49,753 nt of DNA from VGWB01 sp964614245. Lineage in GTDB: Bacteria; Bacteroidota; Ignavibacteria; UBA10030. The stretch is taken from contig CAZTKU010000003.1 in assembly GCA_964614245.1 (NCBI GenBank), forward strand, positions 1 to 49,753, read 5' to 3'. The position numbers and the translations under genes are program-made. This document shows positions 8,018 to 14,597 of the stretch, one piece after another; the first letter of the stretch is position 1; every line of letters starts with the position of its first letter. The notes under the pieces were generated by a model, which saw nothing but the letters and a program-made list of their open reading frames with translations, was not told where the DNA came from and searched no databases.

Positions 8018-8071
8018 CCATCGGGTCATTGAATCCCTGTGCGGAAATTCAACAGCTTGATGACCCGATGG
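8018..8071. repeat. perfect 12-bp inverted repeat in the yicC-gmk spacer
   Basis: CCATCGGGTCAT and ATGACCCGATGG are perfectly complementary, with a nested TGAAT/ATTCA pair inside the 30-base loop. In the transcript this would form a stable hairpin between two co-directional genes. It could be an intercistronic processing or stability element, an attenuator, or a copy of a dispersed repeat. There is no T-run on the minus strand, so simple termination is unlikely. Confidence 0.6.
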
Positions 8072-8089
8072 ACAAACGATCAAATTCCT

Positions 8090-8971
8090 TCACTCAATAT
8101 TCTGTAATTGCTCCCGGATCTTCTCCAACTGCTCTTTCATCAGCACAACGAGATGAGCAATCTCTGCGTCGTTCGTTTTCGAGCCAATGGTGTTCGCTTC
8201 GCGGTTGATTTCCTGCACCAGGAAGTTCAACTTCCGTCCGGCAGATTCCTCACTGGCGAGGGCTTCGAGGAAGAACTTATTATGGCTCCGGAAGCGGACA
8301 CACTCCTCAGTGACATCGAGTTTATCTGCAAGGAGAGCAATCTCAAGCTCGAGGCGATTCTGGTCAATAATGTTCTTGTCTTCAAGGAGTTGTGTGATCC
8401 GTTCGTTGAGGCGCCTGCGTTCTTCGGGAATTCGCTCCTTCGAAAGAGCCTCAATCCTGTCAACGGTTTCATTAAGCCGTCGAATCCTGGGCTCGAGATC
8501 CTTTACAAGCTCACGCCCTTCGTTCTGCCGCATTGCGTTGAAGTCCTTCAACGCACTCTGCAGGGCCTCTTGGACAACAGCCCATTCGCGTTCGTCGGAT
8601 TCGATTTCACGCGGGACCTCAAAGACCTCTGAGAACTTCAGCAAGTGCTCGAGTTTGACCGCTTCGTGAATCTTCGTCGCTTTGCGAAGCTCATTCAGAA
8701 GCTTCGTATAGGCGCGTGCCGCCGACCTATTTACAGATAGCGGGGGGATTCCGTCCGACTCTTCTTCAACAGTCACTGCAATCGTCAGGTTTCCCCGGTT
8801 CACGCACGCACGAACAAGGTCCTTAACGTCCTTTTCACGCTGCGAGAGGGCTCGAGGCAATCGGGTCGTTACATCGAGGTACCTGCTGTTCACACCACGC
8901 ACTTCCACGGTAGCGGTGATCCCGTCCCGCGAAAGCTCGGCGCGGCCAAAACCGGTCATGCTAGCAATCAA
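8090..8971 (-). CDS. YicC/YloC family endoribonuclease
   Basis: 293-aa protein of the YicC family, an endoribonuclease family linked to stress and small-RNA turnover in other bacteria. The N-terminus MIASMTGFGRAE matches the family signature MI-SMTGFGRAE, and the C-terminus has the conserved segment KLNFLVQEINREANTIGSK. The signature places the start at a TTG codon, four codons before the first ATG; translation from TTG is therefore preferred. It is the first gene of the yicC-gmk-rpoZ-coaBC-UDG cluster and is divergent from rqcH, with the DnaA-box cluster between them. Confidence 0.93.
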   Translation of the reverse strand: MIASMTGFGRAELSRDGITATVEVRGVNSRYLDVTTRLPRALSQREKDVKDLVRACVNRGNLTIAVTVEEESDGIPPLSVNRSAARAYTKLLNELRKATKIHEAVKLEHLLKFSEVFEVPREIESDEREWAVVQEALQSALKDFNAMRQNEGRELVKDLEPRIRRLNETVDRIEALSKERIPEERRRLNERITQLLEDKNIIDQNRLELEIALLADKLDVTEECVRFRSHNKFFLEALASEESAGRKLNFLVQEINREANTIGSKTNDAEIAHLVVLMKEQLEKIREQLQNIE

Positions 8972-9059
8972 TGTTGCGCCCTCGTGAGTACAAATTCCTC
9001 CATTTCAGGTAGAATTTACGCAAAATTCGAAGAGCGGGCAAGGGAAAGTTCGGAACATG

Positions 9060-9143
9060 CTATCCACACGGTTATCCACATCGCGACGAGCAGAAATTGA
9101 TTTTGGGGTGAATTTTCTCAACCTTTTCTTGAGGTGTGGATAA
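9060..9143. promoter_or_regulatory. cluster of three DnaA-box-like sequences
   Basis: TTATCCACA at 9072-9080 and its reverse complement TGTGGATAA at 9135-9143 are perfect consensus DnaA boxes; CTATCCACA at 9060-9068 is one base off. All lie in the 175-bp spacer between divergent yicC and rqcH, and the last ends 3 bp before the rqcH start codon. The stretch between them is AT-rich (for example TTGATTTTGGGGTGAATTTT). This could be a DnaA-responsive promoter, a DnaA-titration site or a replication-related site. Binding is not shown by sequence alone. Confidence 0.6.
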
Positions 9144-9146
9144 CAT

Positions 9147-10841
9147 ATGATCGCTAACTACTATACCTTACGACACCTCGCTCGTGATTTGGACAAGAGG
9201 CTTGCTGGCGCTGTGATTCACGAGGCCTTCTGCCAAAGCAAAAACGAGCTTTTGGTTTCCCTCAGCCGTGACAGCGACGGGTGTGCTCTTCTCGTTTCGT
9301 GTGAACCATCGGCAAACTTTCTCTTTCTCCGCGGTGAGGTTCATCGGGCAAAGAAAAACTCCATTGATGTCTTCTCCAGAATCTGGGGACAACGGGTCGA
9401 GCAAGTGTTCATTCAGCCTGCAGACCGGGAGATCGTTGTTCGGTGCAGCGGTGACACGCGTGTGATGATTCAGCTGTTTGGGTCAAAGGCAAACGTTTTT
9501 CTTGTTGACGCCGAGAACCGGATCGTTGACGCGTTCCTCCGCCCTAAGGAGACTGTTGGAGCGACATACCAGCCAAAAGTGCGCGATCTCGCCGAAGTGC
9601 CGCATACTCCCAAAGAGTTCACAATACGCCTCCAGGCAATTGGCAACATCCTTCTTTCTGCGGCAGTCAAAAAACTCTTCCCGCTCTTGAACAGCGTCCT
9701 GATCCGCGAGGTGTGTTATCGCGCGAGCCTGAACGACCGACAACTTGTGGCAGAGCTGCAGGAGGGAGATCAGCAGCGGCTGTATGCATCAACTCTCGAT
9801 CTCATCGAACAGTTGGAGGGACTGCCAGCCCCCCGGCTGTACTACCAAAATGCAGAACCCGAGTCTTTTTCTCTTGTACCCCTTGTGCACCTGAAAGCGA
9901 CGCGGGAGGAGCGATTTGATTCCCTCCACGAGGCGATCAGGACATTTCACGGAAAGTCGAGAAAACATAAATCTCTTCTGCGTGAGAAAGAAAGGCTGGT
10001 CCGGTACCTGGAGCGAGCGATGGAGCGGGCTGGACGAACGCTGGAGAAAATCGCCGAGGAAAGCGAACTTCTTGAACGGGCTGCGCAATACGAGTTGTCC
10101 GGAAAGCTCTTGATGGCGAACTTGCATCGGATTGAACCGCGCACGAGCCAGGCGAGTGTCGAAAACGTCTTCAGTCCCGCGCGGGAGACCATCACGATCC
10201 GCCTTGACCCGGGCCAGTCACCAGCGAGGAACGCCGAGCGTTATTTTGAGAAAGCGAAAAAAGCGCGTGGGAATGTTGAGGAGAAGACGAAACACAAAGA
10301 TGAGACCGTGCAAGAGTGGGAGGGTTTGCGTGACTTGGTCGAACATCTCTTGCCAATTCAGACCCCGGAGCAGTTTGCGGATTTTCTGGCCGCCCACGAC
10401 AAGGACCTTGCCCAAGTTGGCTACAAAGCAGAGGTTCGCGGGGCGGATCAACCTCGCGAACAGGTGCCGTTCCGAATCTTTACAGTGGCCGGCGGCTTCG
10501 CGGTTTGGGTCGGGAAGAGCAGCGAAAACAACGATCTGCTCACCCTGAAGTACGCGAAGCCGACTGATTTGTGGCTCCACGCCCGGGGCTCGAGCGGCTC
10601 ACACGTCGTGCTGAAAACGGGTACGGGAAAAGGTCAGCCGAGCAAGAGGGCGATTGATGAAGCGGCGAGCATTGCGGCGTACTACAGTAAGATGAAGAAC
10701 GCCAAGTATGTTCCTGTCGCCGTAACAGAGAGGAAATATGTGCGCAAGCCGAGGGGGGCTTCACCGGGCACAGTGACAATTGAGCGGGAGAAACTTGTTT
10801 TTGTTGAGCCGAGACTGCCGACCGGTGATCAACAGCACTGA
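9147..10841 (+). CDS. rqcH: NFACT family protein, RqcH / Rqc2 homolog
   Basis: 564-aa ribosome-associated quality-control factor. In bacteria RqcH binds stalled 50S subunits and recruits tRNA-Ala to add C-terminal alanine tails. The N-terminal NFACT-N domain starts YYTLRHLARDLDKRL. A long helical coiled-coil region covers roughly residues 265-320. The C-terminal NFACT-R (DUF814) domain begins near FTVAGGFAVWVGKSS and contains DLWLHARGSSGSHVVL and the KYVRKPRGASPGTV motif. Length matches the family. The start ATG lies directly downstream of a perfect DnaA box. A gene for a membrane protein follows after 33 bp and is probably co-transcribed. Confidence 0.93.
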   Translation: MIANYYTLRHLARDLDKRLAGAVIHEAFCQSKNELLVSLSRDSDGCALLVSCEPSANFLFLRGEVHRAKKNSIDVFSRIWGQRVEQVFIQPADREIVVRCSGDTRVMIQLFGSKANVFLVDAENRIVDAFLRPKETVGATYQPKVRDLAEVPHTPKEFTIRLQAIGNILLSAAVKKLFPLLNSVLIREVCYRASLNDRQLVAELQEGDQQRLYASTLDLIEQLEGLPAPRLYYQNAEPESFSLVPLVHLKATREERFDSLHEAIRTFHGKSRKHKSLLREKERLVRYLERAMERAGRTLEKIAEESELLERAAQYELSGKLLMANLHRIEPRTSQASVENVFSPARETITIRLDPGQSPARNAERYFEKAKKARGNVEEKTKHKDETVQEWEGLRDLVEHLLPIQTPEQFADFLAAHDKDLAQVGYKAEVRGADQPREQVPFRIFTVAGGFAVWVGKSSENNDLLTLKYAKPTDLWLHARGSSGSHVVLKTGTGKGQPSKRAIDEAASIAAYYSKMKNAKYVPVAVTERKYVRKPRGASPGTVTIEREKLVFVEPRLPTGDQQH

Positions 10842-10874
10842 GGACAACACGGCGCACGAGAAAAGGAGAACACT

Positions 10875-11609
10875 ATGCAATGGTTCTGGATTGTCGGGTA
10901 TCTCTTCGCAGTTGCCCTGATCATGCTTGGCTTCTCAAAGCGGACGAAACTGAAGGTCGCTTCAAAACAGATCTTCGTGGGTCTTGGATTTTTCGTTCTT
11001 ATCGCTATGACGGCAGTGGTGCTTGACGAACAATATCACTGGTCGAAGGGCGTGCCGGAGTTGTCGCTGGCTATTCTCGGCTGTGCTATTGTGTTGTATC
11101 GAGCGATCGGTATTGTCCAACACAGGCTTCGCGGGGGAGCTGTGGTGCTTGATCTTGGCCGCGTCCCCATCGGTGAGTTCCTCATTGAGATGATTGTCGC
11201 CGGTGCGCTCGCAGCAAACGCCTTGATCGATGGCGTGCGAGTTGTATCGGCGCCAACGTGGACAATCAACGACATCTCGTTTGAAGTGCTGGAGCTCTCC
11301 GTAGCGTTCGCCGTCTTTGTCCAGGGGGTGACGAGGCGAAGCGTCCGGGAGCGCGGGATATTTCATGGCACGGGCCTGATCCCGTGGGAAAAGATGGACA
11401 GCTTCGCATGGGAGGGCTGGAAAGGCAAGTACCAGACGTTGGTTCTTCAAAAACAGAGCTCGATAGCGATGCTCCGGACGGTTACGCTGTCGATTCATGC
11501 TGATCGGGCTGACGCCGTAGAGCAACTGCTGCGAAAGCATAATATTGTGCCGGCAAGGGAGCCTTCACCGGAGAAACCCGGCGATACGCCACCCAGCCCC
11601 GGTTCGTGA
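10875..11609 (+). CDS. membrane protein with DUF5673-like C-terminal domain
   Basis: 244-aa protein with about four to five hydrophobic segments in the first 155 residues (for example FWIVGYLFAVALIMLGF, and another near residues 33-51). A soluble C-terminal part follows, with the pattern GIFHGTGLIPWEKMDSFAWEG, which is typical of DUF5673-type proteins whose role is unknown. It ends in a short proline-rich tail. A good ribosome-binding site AAAGGAGA precedes the ATG. It is downstream of rqcH with a 33-bp gap. The similarity call is from memory of the W-E-K-pattern and is moderate. Confidence 0.75.
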   Translation: MQWFWIVGYLFAVALIMLGFSKRTKLKVASKQIFVGLGFFVLIAMTAVVLDEQYHWSKGVPELSLAILGCAIVLYRAIGIVQHRLRGGAVVLDLGRVPIGEFLIEMIVAGALAANALIDGVRVVSAPTWTINDISFEVLELSVAFAVFVQGVTRRSVRERGIFHGTGLIPWEKMDSFAWEGWKGKYQTLVLQKQSSIAMLRTVTLSIHADRADAVEQLLRKHNIVPAREPSPEKPGDTPPSPGS

Positions 11610-11710
11610 GCATCCAGGCTATCGTTGTTTTTCCCGCTGCTTCTGTGTAGATTGTTCGGGTCAGCCGAGCAAGGGATTTCACACTTCCATCCACATCAAA
11701 AAGGATCGCC

Positions 11711-12310
11711 GTGCTCCTCACCGTTCTCACACGGACCGGCATCAATCAGCACGATGCCGACCTCCTCAAGCGCATCCAGAAAAAGGACCGACAGGCGCTG
11801 GGGATGCTCTATGACCGCTATGCACCGCTCTTGTACCCTCTTGCACTTCGCATCGTCGGATCCACGCAGGAAGCGGAAGCGGTGCTTCAAGAGGCGTTTG
11901 CCCACGTCTGGGAGAAAGCAGGCGGGTACGTAGCGGACCGGGGTTCGATTTTCTCTTGGATTGTCGCGGTCTGTCGCAACAAGGCCATTGATAAACTTCG
12001 ATTGAGGAGAGAGAATCAAAGAATAAAGGAAGGGGAACGCGGCTCTCCTCGAAGCGCGCCAGAGCGTGCCCCAGATGCCGGCACCCAGCAGATTCTTGCA
12101 TTCAAGGGGTATACAGAATCAGTACGGGATTCGCTCAAAGCCTTGTCAAAGCTCGAAGAGCGAATTCTCGAGATGAGCTACTATGATAGTCACAGTCAGT
12201 CGGACATTGCCAGGACACTGCGGATGCCCCTGAGCTCGGTGAAATCCAAACTGCGCAGAGGGCTCCAAAAATTGCGCCAGGCTGCTCGGAAGGAAGGAGG
12301 ATCTCCATGA
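11711..12310 (+). CDS. ECF-type RNA polymerase sigma factor (SigK-like)
   Basis: 199 aa. Region sigma2 (residues 17-85) has LLKRIQKKDRQALGMLYDRY and the core-binding helix SIFSWIVAVCRNKAIDKLR. Region sigma4 (residues 135-193) has the helix-turn-helix SQSDIARTLRMPLSSVKSKL. It directs transcription of a stress or envelope regulon, partner genes unknown. The start is a GTG, and the stop codon overlaps the ATG of the anti-sigma gene by 4 bp, so the pair is translationally coupled. The combination with an RskA-type partner suggests the SigK/RskA class. Confidence 0.93.
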   Translation: MLLTVLTRTGINQHDADLLKRIQKKDRQALGMLYDRYAPLLYPLALRIVGSTQEAEAVLQEAFAHVWEKAGGYVADRGSIFSWIVAVCRNKAIDKLRLRRENQRIKEGERGSPRSAPERAPDAGTQQILAFKGYTESVRDSLKALSKLEERILEMSYYDSHSQSDIARTLRMPLSSVKSKLRRGLQKLRQAARKEGGSP

Positions 12311-13131
12311 AAACGGAAGAGCGACACTCCTACCTTGAGCTGTGCATCCCGTACGTATTTGGGCGATTGAATCCGGGCAACCGGAAGCAGTTTGAAGCAC
12401 ACCTTGCAACAGGCTGTCAGCCGTGCACGAAGGAATTGGCGGAGCTCCACGAGGCGATGGCACTGCTGCCGTTGTTGTTGAAGCAACAGGCCCCACCATC
12501 AGCCATACGAGAGCGGGTGGTCGCAAGGGTAACCACAGGGAGAGTAGAACAGCCTGCACTCGCCAAGCGAGCAGGTGAAGTTGGAAGGAAAGGGGGAGAA
12601 CAGGCTCCTGTTGTGCGAAGCTCGAAGCGCTGGTATGGTTATGCTCTGGTAATTCTTTCCGTACTCATTATCGTTGTGCTTGCCGTATTTGTGAACGAGT
12701 TGATCAACACGATCGGCGGACAGGAACGAAGGGTGGTTGAACTGCAGGGGGAATTGCAGCGAAAGGATGAGATTCTCAGTGTGCTGCGGTCAGAGCGGCT
12801 TGAGATCGCCTTGTTGAACGGGCTTGAGCCAGGTTCGACGGCACGAGGAAAGATCGTGTGGGATCCAGTCAAGAAAACCGCGATCCTCCAGCTCACAGAC
12901 ATCTTGATAACGCCCGCGAACAAAGAATACCAACTTTGGGCAATCAAGGGTGGCAGGCCGATGAGCGCAGGCACATTCACCGTCATGAATGACAAAGAGA
13001 AGGAAAGCTACTTCAAAGTGGTGAGCCTACCCGCTGGAGAGAAACAAGAAATCGACGGCTTCAATGTGACGCTCGAGCCAAAAGGAGGATCGGCGCAGCC
13101 AACGGGGGCGGTGTACCTGCGCGGCAGGTAA
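12307..13131 (+). CDS. anti-sigma factor, RskA-like, membrane-bound
   Basis: 274-aa partner of the upstream sigma factor. The N-terminal cytoplasmic zinc-finger-like region has H-x4-C-x2-C (HLATGCQPC) near residues 32-40, similar to anti-sigma factors of the ZAS type. One membrane helix lies at about residues 114-136 (YALVILSVLIIVVLAVFV). The extracytoplasmic RskA-like domain contains LTPANKEYQLWAIKGG-like features (TDILITPANKEYQLWAI). Strong Shine-Dalgarno site AAGGAGG. Family knowledge: such proteins bind the sigma factor until signal-dependent proteolysis releases it. The gene ends just before a perfect inverted repeat. Confidence 0.9.
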   Translation: MKTEERHSYLELCIPYVFGRLNPGNRKQFEAHLATGCQPCTKELAELHEAMALLPLLLKQQAPPSAIRERVVARVTTGRVEQPALAKRAGEVGRKGGEQAPVVRSSKRWYGYALVILSVLIIVVLAVFVNELINTIGGQERRVVELQGELQRKDEILSVLRSERLEIALLNGLEPGSTARGKIVWDPVKKTAILQLTDILITPANKEYQLWAIKGGRPMSAGTFTVMNDKEKESYFKVVSLPAGEKQEIDGFNVTLEPKGGSAQPTGAVYLRGR

Positions 13132-13136
13132 GAGAA

Positions 13137-13183
13137 AGATTCCCGAAATCTTAGCCCGCTTTGCTGGAAGATTTCGGGAATCT
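13137..13183. terminator. bidirectional terminator-like hairpin
   Basis: A perfect 16-bp inverted repeat (AGATTCCCGAAATCTT and its complement) with a 15-base loop, lying between convergent genes. It starts 6 bp after the anti-sigma stop and ends 8 bp before the stop of the facing PLP enzyme gene. No T-run follows, so it may act mainly by forming a strong RNA stem on both transcripts. Confidence 0.65.
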
Positions 13184-13190
13184 GTCCGGG

Positions 13191-14417
13191 CTACGCCAGC
13201 TCCAGCGCTTGCTCGAAATCTTCAATCAAATCATTAATTCCCTCCACACCAACCGAAATCCGGATCATTCCTGGCGTCACTCCGTGGCTTTTCAATTCTT
13301 CATCGGACATGAAGATGTGCGACGAGTAGACTGGAATGCTCACGAGAGTCTCCACACCACCAAGGGACATGGCGTTGACGGCGACTTTCAGGTTGTCGCA
13401 CACCCGTGCCACAGCTTCGACAGGGGATCGTCCTTTTGAAGGCTTCAGCTCAATGGTTACCATTCCGCCGAAGCCGGACATTTGCTTTTGCGCGAGCTGA
13501 AATTCGGGAAACGAGGGAAGGCCCGGATACAGGACGCGTTTGATTTTTTTATGCTTCTCAAGCGCCCTCGCGAGAGCCAGGGCGTTCTCGTTTTGCTTTC
13601 GCACCCGGAGCTCAAACGTCTTGAGGCTGCGAGTGAGCAAATATGCGGCGAACGGATCTGCACAGCCCCCATGGTGTTTCGCCAATCCCTTTACCCGCTT
13701 CACGTAGTCAGCCTTTCCCACAACGATTCCCGCCATCAAGTCGCTGTGCCCTCCCAGGTACTTCGTCGCGCTTTCAACAATAACATCAACCCCGAATGCG
13801 AACGGATCCTGGTTAACGATGGTGGCAAACGTGTTGTCAAGCATTACGAGGATCTTCGTGCCAAGCCTCTTTTCGGCTCGACGCGTTTGGTGCACGACCT
13901 CCGCGATATCGACAAGATCGAGCGTTGGGTTGGTGGGAGTTTCGAAGTACACGATCGTCGTCTTTGGGGTCGCAAGCTTTTCAATCTGGTCGAGATGATC
14001 AGGATGCACGTACTTCACGGCGATGTTGTTTTTCGGAAGCTCGTCGCGGAACCAGCGATACGTACCCCCATAGAGTGCCGGTGTGCTGATGATCTCATTG
14101 CCCGGTCTCGTCACTGCTAAAATCGCCGTTGTTATTGCAGCCATGCCGGAGGAGAAGAGCGCGACAGCTTCGCCTTGCTCCATGAGCGCGATCTTCTCTT
14201 CGACATCGTGCACGGTGGGGTTATGGTAGCGCGTATAGACGTACACGGTCGGGTCGCCTTTGGCGAACCGTATGGCGTCCTCTGAACTTTCGAACCGATA
14301 CGTTGAGGTTTGATAAATGGGAGTGGAGACAGGTCCCTTGAAGGCGTAGAACTTATTGCCGTGGATTGCATACGTGGAGAGAGACCGAGGCAGCGGTGTC
14401 CGTTTCGTCGTTTTCAT
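13191..14417 (-). CDS. Cys/Met metabolism PLP-dependent enzyme (cystathionine gamma-synthase/lyase or methionine gamma-lyase type)
   Basis: 408-aa PLP enzyme of the MetB/MetC/MGL superfamily. The PLP lysine lies in ESATKYLGGHSDLMAGIV, the standard active-site motif. Other family features are the tyrosine/arginine pair in VYTRYHNPT, SSGMAAITTA for phosphate binding and VLMDNTFAT. The C-terminal part ends in SVGVEGINDLIEDFEQAL, the typical ending. Sequence alone does not separate gamma-synthase, gamma-lyase and methionine gamma-lyase. It is monocistronic, preceded by a structured spacer after the S9 peptidase gene. Confidence 0.9.
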   Translation of the reverse strand: MKTTKRTPLPRSLSTYAIHGNKFYAFKGPVSTPIYQTSTYRFESSEDAIRFAKGDPTVYVYTRYHNPTVHDVEEKIALMEQGEAVALFSSGMAAITTAILAVTRPGNEIISTPALYGGTYRWFRDELPKNNIAVKYVHPDHLDQIEKLATPKTTIVYFETPTNPTLDLVDIAEVVHQTRRAEKRLGTKILVMLDNTFATIVNQDPFAFGVDVIVESATKYLGGHSDLMAGIVVGKADYVKRVKGLAKHHGGCADPFAAYLLTRSLKTFELRVRKQNENALALARALEKHKKIKRVLYPGLPSFPEFQLAQKQMSGFGGMVTIELKPSKGRSPVEAVARVCDNLKVAVNAMSLGGVETLVSIPVYSSHIFMSDEELKSHGVTPGMIRISVGVEGINDLIEDFEQALELA

Positions 14418-14470
14418 GGTCTATGATCCCGGGATGTTGTTGGAAATATTCAAGATTGGTTTGGCCATTC

Positions 14471-14536
14471 GGTTGGTTGTTTCCTGCACTGTTTGACCGA
14501 CCAGAGAGACGTGGCAACAGAGCAGGCATGCCACGT
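14471..14536. other. two adjacent stem-loops in the spacer upstream of the Cys/Met enzyme
   Basis: GGTTGGT with ACCGACC (14471-14502) and ACGTGGCA with TGCCACGT (14509-14536) can form consecutive hairpins. They lie 54 bp or more upstream of the start codon. No known SAM-riboswitch consensus was recognised. They may be the terminator of the upstream S9 peptidase gene or leader structures. Confidence 0.35.
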
Positions 14537-14597
14537 AGGTACCCACGCGCGCGAAACACGTCTGTCGAAAAGTCATCACCGTTGTACTGGACAGCAA

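Noticed and set aside
9060..9143. chromosomal origin of replication
   Set aside because: Only three boxes and no dnaA, gyrB, rpmH or parAB genes in the window; a regulatory or titration role fits better.
14471..14536. SAM riboswitch ahead of the Cys/Met enzyme
   Set aside because: Hairpins are present, but none of the SAM-I/II/IV consensus core sequences was recognised.
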